From contig BSYO01000011.1 of the NCBI GenBank assembly GCA_033239525.1, forward strand, positions 5,733,973-5,797,972: DNA of 64,000 nucleotides. Direction: 5' to 3'. The stretch is from Nepenthes gracilis (taxonomy: Eukaryota > Streptophyta > Magnoliopsida > Caryophyllales > Nepenthaceae). The number at the start of each line of letters is the position of its first letter. Position 1 is the first letter of the stretch. Positions 59,501-64,000 of this stretch are shown in pieces. The notes beneath the pieces were generated by a model. That model saw only the letters and a list, made by a program, of their open reading frames with translations, was not told the origin of the DNA and did no database searches. Position numbers and translations under genes: made by a program.

Positions 59501-61010
59501 ATCGAAAGATTAGTTAAAGACTTACTTGAGAAGAACATTTTTGGCACAGTTAGAGTCTTTATTCCTCGCATGTTTTATTGGTTAGAAAGGTGGATGGTGT
59601 TTAGAAGACTTGTACCAATTACCAGGTGTTGAGCAATGATACTATTAAAGATAGATACCCAATTTCTTTAATTCATGAGATGTTAGATGAGTTGCATGGA
59701 GTTACGATTTTTTCTAAGTTAGACCTAAGGTTAGGATTACCAAATCCGCATGAAGTAGGTCAATATGCCGAAGATGGCCTTTTGAACTCACAAGGACCAC
59801 TATGACTTTCTCGTAATATCATTTGAGTTGACAGATATACTGGCAACTTTTTAAGAATTGATGAATAAAAGTTTTCAACCTTATCTTAGAAAGTTTGTTC
59901 TGATCTTTTTCTAGATATCTTGATTTATAGTGTGGATGAGAAGACCCATGAAATGCATTTGAAAAGTGTGTTGTCCACTTTGAAGGAATATCAGTTGTAT
60001 GCTAAGTTAAGTAAATACAAGTCTTTTTGTAAAAACATTAAGTATTTGGGACATTTAGTTTCTAAGGATGGAGTACAAGCAAATCCTTTGAAGATCTCGG
60101 CTATGATTGAATGGAACCAACCCAAATCAATAAACGAGATTTTTGGAGCTTATGGGTTTTGATTAGAAATTCATCCAAAGTTGTGGCTTGATTGCCACCC
60201 CACTCACAAATCTGTTGAGAAAAAATTTCTTCGCGTGGACTAACAAAACAAAAGAGGCTTTCCAATAGTTTAAAGAGATTGTGATCAAGCTTCTTGTCTT
60301 AGCCTTACCCGATTTTAAAAAGAAATTCATTATTGAATGTGATACTTTTGGAAAAAAGCATATGAGCTATCTTGATGTAAGAAATGAGACCGATTGCATT
60401 TTTTAGTCAAGCTTTGAAAGGAAAGGCTTGTCACTTTTGACTTATGAAAAAGAGCTATTGTCATTAGTAATGGCTACACGAAAATAGAAGACTCAGAGGA
60501 TTCTTCTTCACGTATGAACAAAGTAGGATTCTCCTCTTCTATTTTGGATAGTTGGATTGTATCATTGGCTGAATCCGACCATCCAAATTTATTTATATTA
60601 TAAATTTAAAAAAATTACAATAAATTCAGGCAATCGGTTTCAGTTGAGGTCACAATCTGACTGCTAAAAATGGAGGAGCAGGATCCTACTTTGCCAGTAC
60701 ACAAAGTAGGATCTCCGACTTAGAAATAGAGACCACACTTACCAAGTTAAGCATTATTGTACAAACGAACTAACAAAGTTTAAAATATTTGTTGGAACAG
60801 AAGGTGGGAATTCCGGCACAATAGAAGTAGATTTCCAAAATATTGGGCTACAACTTTATCATAGAATACAAGAAGGGGCAATACAATCAAGTAGCAGATG
60901 CTTTATCATGATAGGAGGATAAACCGAAGTTAATGATGATGTCCTATCCGAATCTTGATTTGGTGGAGGAGCTCAAGTCTACATACTGTAAGGACCTACA
61001 CATTCAGACC
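56540..61010 (+). pseudogene. Decayed Ty3/gypsy gag-PR-RT-RNase H remnant
   Basis: Plus-strand traces: gag near 56795-57250 (FDSDNLEGWIFKAKLYF), protease-linker near 57590-57900, RT near 58190-58870. A second protease-RT block follows at 58905-60165 (LGGYDVVLEIQWLDTLGPI, EFNLQGRRITLKG, YLGHLVSKDGVQANP, KISAMIEWNQP). RNase H follows near 60200-60920 ending YKKGQYNQVADALS. Integrase is absent, so the element is truncated at about 61010. Stops in every domain make it non-functional. Confidence 0.8.
57650..60165 (+). repeat. Direct duplication of a gypsy protease-RT block
   Basis: Two collinear copies about 1.26 kb apart. 57650-58870 and 58905-60165 share, for example, ATTGGCCAACCAA(A/G)CTCCAAAA with TTATTATAGCAGTA, AATCATGAGCA, AGAGATTAGTTAA-like and AAGATCTC(A/G)GCTATG at matching offsets. 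The second copy continues into RNase H while the first stops at the repeat junction. Confidence 0.8.
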
Positions 61011-62430
61011 CGATGTTGGGATGTGGTTTTTCTCAGATAAACAACTTAGGAATAGAACTAGATGTTTACAATCCCAAAAAGGAACGTGAATTAAAACGAT
61101 GCTGCCATGAAGGAGCTATCTGCCTTCATCCTCGCAAAAGATGCTGCCACTTCAAAGGTAAGATGCCATATTTACTATCTTTATTTGTTTTCCCTTTTTC
61201 CTTTCCTTCTGCTGATGACATCACAGAATTTCCCAACCTAACTGAGGATTGAGGAGCTAGAAGAAGATATCATCCATATACATAGCCAAATACAAAGTCA
61301 TACGGTTAAAATCTGCGGACTGCTTTAAATTCATGAACTCCAGGTTTTCTTACTTGCTCTAGTGGCTGGCAAAGACCAACCGAGAGGAAAAAACAAATTG
61401 CTCAAAAGTCAAACTGATCAAACTCGTAATATCATTGTTGAGTAATAAATTGCGTTATCACAGAATAAAAAGAGCCATCTTAGAACCCTTTTTATCATTT
61501 AGAGTTGATTGCAAAGATTCAATTTGCACTATCATCCTTTGTTTCTTGCTTGCTTTGTACTCATCCCGTGCTTCTTTAATGCTAGAAAACGCAGATTGCT
61601 TGAGTTATTAGTATTTATGTTTACCTTATTTTCTTTTTGGGGAATGTTATACTACACGGCTTTCTGATCTACTTTTTGACATCGGCAGTAGACAAAAACC
61701 ACACCCCAAGCCTTCAAAATAGAGCGAGCCTTACTGTGCACAAAGGAGAGGGTTCCAATGGATTAACATGATAATCACAAAACTGAGAAAAGGATATGCT
61801 TGTTATAGAGCAAAAGGTAAGAGATTGTATGGTGTGGATGATTTGTATTCAAACAGGGTGATTCAACTTTTTTTCCCCAGTTTTGTTGACGAAGCATCTA
61901 CATTTGGTCCAGTACTTCTTCAAAACAAGCAAATTACGGGTGGTTATCTCATTTTTAACTCTACATATGGTCTTATTGATTATACTGAAGGATCCTCGAA
62001 GAACTCAGAAGACTGTAGCTAGGAAGTCTTGCATAAAAATGAGTGCCTCTGATTAGCAGTTCTACTGAATACTAACATGAAGTGGCCCAACAGATATATA
62101 TTGTCCTCTTAATTCCTGAACTTACGAACTGAAGTTGTAGCTAATTATTGGTGGTGCAGTTAAGAAGATCTAAGATGATCTCTTTCTCTGGATCAAGCCC
62201 AGAAAATGAGCGGCTATCTACAATTAGTGACAATCTCCTTTTTGACATGGATGGCACCGCGAGTCCTTCGTCTTCTGATTCAGATTGCTCCCCTGGGTAA
62301 CAGAAGAAGGACACTGTCCGTGAAATAGAGGAATCCTTTACTTCTCAAGATACCTCTGCTCAGTCTATACTCACCACCAACGAATCTGCAGCTCCTATAA
62401 ACCAGAAATCATCTTGTGCTAAAATATCAG
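61011..62430 (+). other. Unidentified stretch, possible gene fragment
   Basis: No gene recognised. Short plus-strand peptides look more gene-like than the flanks: ELKRCCHEGAICLHPRKRCC (about 61090-61150), IEELEEDIIHIHSQIQSHTV (about 61250-61310, coiled-coil-like), an 84-codon frame at 61768-62022, and FSGSSPENERLSTISDNLLF (about 62185-62245). They are not in one frame and I cannot place splice sites with confidence. It may be a decayed or partial gene. Confidence 0.3.
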
Positions 62431-62432
62431 CT

Positions 62433-63094
62433 TGTTGGGATTCGATGAAAAACATGTATAAAATCAGAATAATGGAATAAACCCAAATCCCTTGCCAATC
62501 GTTAACCATCAAACCCTTGAACATAACAAACACACGCAACAAAACATATAAAATTGTATAATAATATTCAACAAAAAAAAAAACATTCCAAATTAAGACA
62601 AAAATTATGGAATAAACTACTAATGAATCTACCATAAAATAGTGATTGATTACAAATAATCCTTCTAGAAATCCATTCACTACAAATGGAGTGATATCTT
62701 TTAGCCCATAAGAGAGGAATATATCAAGAATAAGAGCAACCAAAGGGGAAATATATTCTAGAAATACACTAGAACAACGTACCCAAGTTTTGTGAAAAAT
62801 AAAATTCAAATCGAACTATAATTGGGCGTTGAAAATTTTTCTCTTCTCTCATTTCTCTTTTCATTTTCTTCGTGTGGCATGCTTGTGTTGAAATTGCTCT
62901 CAAGGCTTTTTTCTGCCTCCTATCACATTGCCTTCTTGTCTGCTACATCAATCCTAGAAACGCGATAAGAACTTCACAACAATATCACGCATGTGCACCC
63001 TTTATTCCAATACGATGTAACCATTCTTGACAATTGGTGTAAGTGCCCTTCGTGTGCTGGTCCCATTGGAATTGGCATAGGCACCCCTCGAGCG
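62433..63094 (-). repeat. Possible truncated copia LTR, reverse orientation
   Basis: The left edge reads TGTTGGGATTC on the plus strand, i.e. an LTR end ...CCCAACA on the minus strand. The segment is T-rich/GA-rich in the R/U5 style and directly abuts the next LTR. The opposite end was not found, and the 149-codon minus-strand open frame inside (62360-62809) has no recognisable domain. Confidence 0.25.
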
Positions 63095-63545
63095 TGTTGG
63101 GGATTGATCGACCGCTTCAATGAATTGAGAGGGAAGAATGAGTGGCGATGATGAACAGGACAAACAATAATTACACAATAAAGGGAGACACAAATAATTT
63201 TACGTGGAAACCCTTTACTGAATGAGAGGGAAAAATCACAAGATTATGTATCCATAAATCTCCATTATATAAAATCGATTACATAAACTTCCGAAATAAA
63301 GTATAAGAAACTGAACCAAAAATAGAGTAAGAGACGAGGAAGCAAAAACGCGACTGACAAAGTATTCTTTACAGCTCAGCGAACAGCACGTTCAGGTTGA
63401 CAGTGACTGAAGAATTTCAAATCTTCCTCTTCACCCTCTTCTCTCCCCTTTCTCCTTTCTCTTTTCTTTTCTCTCACTAGCAGCACTCTCTCTGGTTGAT
63501 TTTACAAGTGTTTTTACAAAGTTAAGGTATCCTTACTATCGCTCT

Positions 63546-63556
63546 CCTTTTATAAC
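63546..63556 (-). promoter_or_regulatory. TATA box of the reverse copia LTR
   Basis: Minus strand GGTTATAAAAGG, about 370 bp into the LTR and just upstream of the purine-rich leader-like sequence. Confidence 0.5.
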
Positions 63557-63606
63557 CCTTAAGTACATTTCTTATGCTTTTATTCTATACTCGTCGTCTA
63601 AATGCC

Positions 63607-63792
63607 CTTCGTCATTACTGCTCGGTTGCTCCTTGGATTGGCATCCGCTCTACCTTTAGAATGTTCGACCCAGTCTCCCTTCGGACTAGGCATCCAATCG
63701 ACTTTCAGAGTGTCTGCCCGGTCTCCCTTTGGACAAGGCATTTGGTCGGCCTTAAGAGTATCCGCTCGGTCTCCCTTCGGACTAGAATGTCC
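63607..63792 (-). repeat. 48 bp tandem repeats in U3 of the reverse LTR
   Basis: Units 63655-63702 and 63703-63750 are exact 48-mers by spacing. A third near-complete unit spans 63751-63792 and a more diverged one 63607-63654. Each carries CGG(T)CTCCCTT(C/T)GGAC or its derivative. Translated on the minus strand they give a 16-residue period with PKGDRADTLK, but that is a by-product of the repeat, not a gene. Confidence 0.85.
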
Positions 63793-64000
63793 CCGGGCGC
63801 TCGCCGCGCGCGCAAAGACCACAATGCTCTATCTTAGCATTGAGCCCATGTGTGTTCGACCGTATTTTTGGACAACCCATCAATTGATTATAGGCCCACA
63901 CGGAAGTAATCCATAACCCAACAGAACACGCATTAGGTGGGCCTGTTATGTCCTAAACATGCACGATCACTTATTGTGGGCCTATCAAGTATAGATACTT

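Larger units (their letters stand above)
63095..63923 (-). mobile_element. Reverse copia-type LTR, solo or truncated
   Basis: On the minus strand the segment runs from TGTTGGGTTATGG (63923) to CGATCCCCAACA (63095), 829 bp. It has U3 with 48 bp tandem repeats, a TATA box near 63550, a GA-rich leader, and GGGTTTCCACGTAAA in U5 like the two copia elements. No primer-binding site follows its 3' end, and the flanking 5-mers GAGCG and GAACA do not match. It is therefore either a solo LTR with a lost duplication or a recombinant/truncated copy. Confidence 0.65.

Noticed and set aside
62360..62809. 149-codon minus-strand hydrophobic frame
   Set aside because: The hydrophobic character follows from T-rich codons. 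There is no domain, and it crosses the LTR-like end at 62433.
63607..63792. CRISPR-like array
   Set aside because: The units are contiguous with no unique spacers, and this is plant nuclear DNA.
63598..63822. Repetitive PKGDRADTLK protein on the minus strand
   Set aside because: The 16-residue period comes from the 48 bp DNA repeat in an LTR U3. There is no independent sign of coding.
63095..63928. Perfect target duplication for the reverse LTR
   Set aside because: The flanks GAGCG and GAACA do not match, so I do not claim one.

Overview
This window is nuclear DNA from a flowering plant, probably a dicot. Its plant-nuclear features are split genes with GT-AG introns, long AT-rich spacers, nested Ty1/copia and Ty3/gypsy elements, Au-type SINE remnants and a nuclear copy of mitochondrial cox1. 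The species cannot be fixed from the sequence. Only two genes look intact, and about two thirds of the window is transposon-derived. I see no CRISPR array, operon or rRNA, and I did not recognise a tRNA gene.

Layout. 1-1740: decayed gag-protease of a Tat-lineage gypsy element. 3502-9135: complete but decayed gypsy chromovirus with two ~500 bp LTRs and a perfect 5 bp target duplication. 9556-17640: a second decayed Tat-lineage element, split near its 5' end by a probable solo LTR in reverse orientation (10420-12365). 20368-36352: an intron-containing pseudogene of the splicing factor CWC22, which lacks its N-terminal half. It is broken by stops, frameshifts and a deletion. Two Tork/TNT1-like copia elements (20666-26193 and 31018-36311) sit in two of its exons. 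One of its introns holds a tandem duplication, a cox1 NUMT and an SINE.

38900-49100 is the genic island. A 12-exon GH127 (DUF1680) beta-L-arabinofuranosidase-like gene (39389-45449, +) converges on a FAR1-related gene most like FRS4 (46405-48932, -). The latter has a probable non-coding leader exon carrying a 21-codon uORF. The two genes show no obvious functional link; they are simply neighbours.

52700-64000 is again repeat-derived: a reverse-strand copia pol remnant, a gypsy remnant with an internally duplicated protease-RT block, an unidentified stretch, and a reverse-strand LTR with 48 bp tandem repeats in U3 and a TATA box.

I found no clearly new gene system. The best leads are LTR pairs whose divergence is concentrated in U3, a palindromic W-box array in the second copia promoter, nonsense codons that look like methylcytosine decay, and the layered history of the CWC22 pseudogene.
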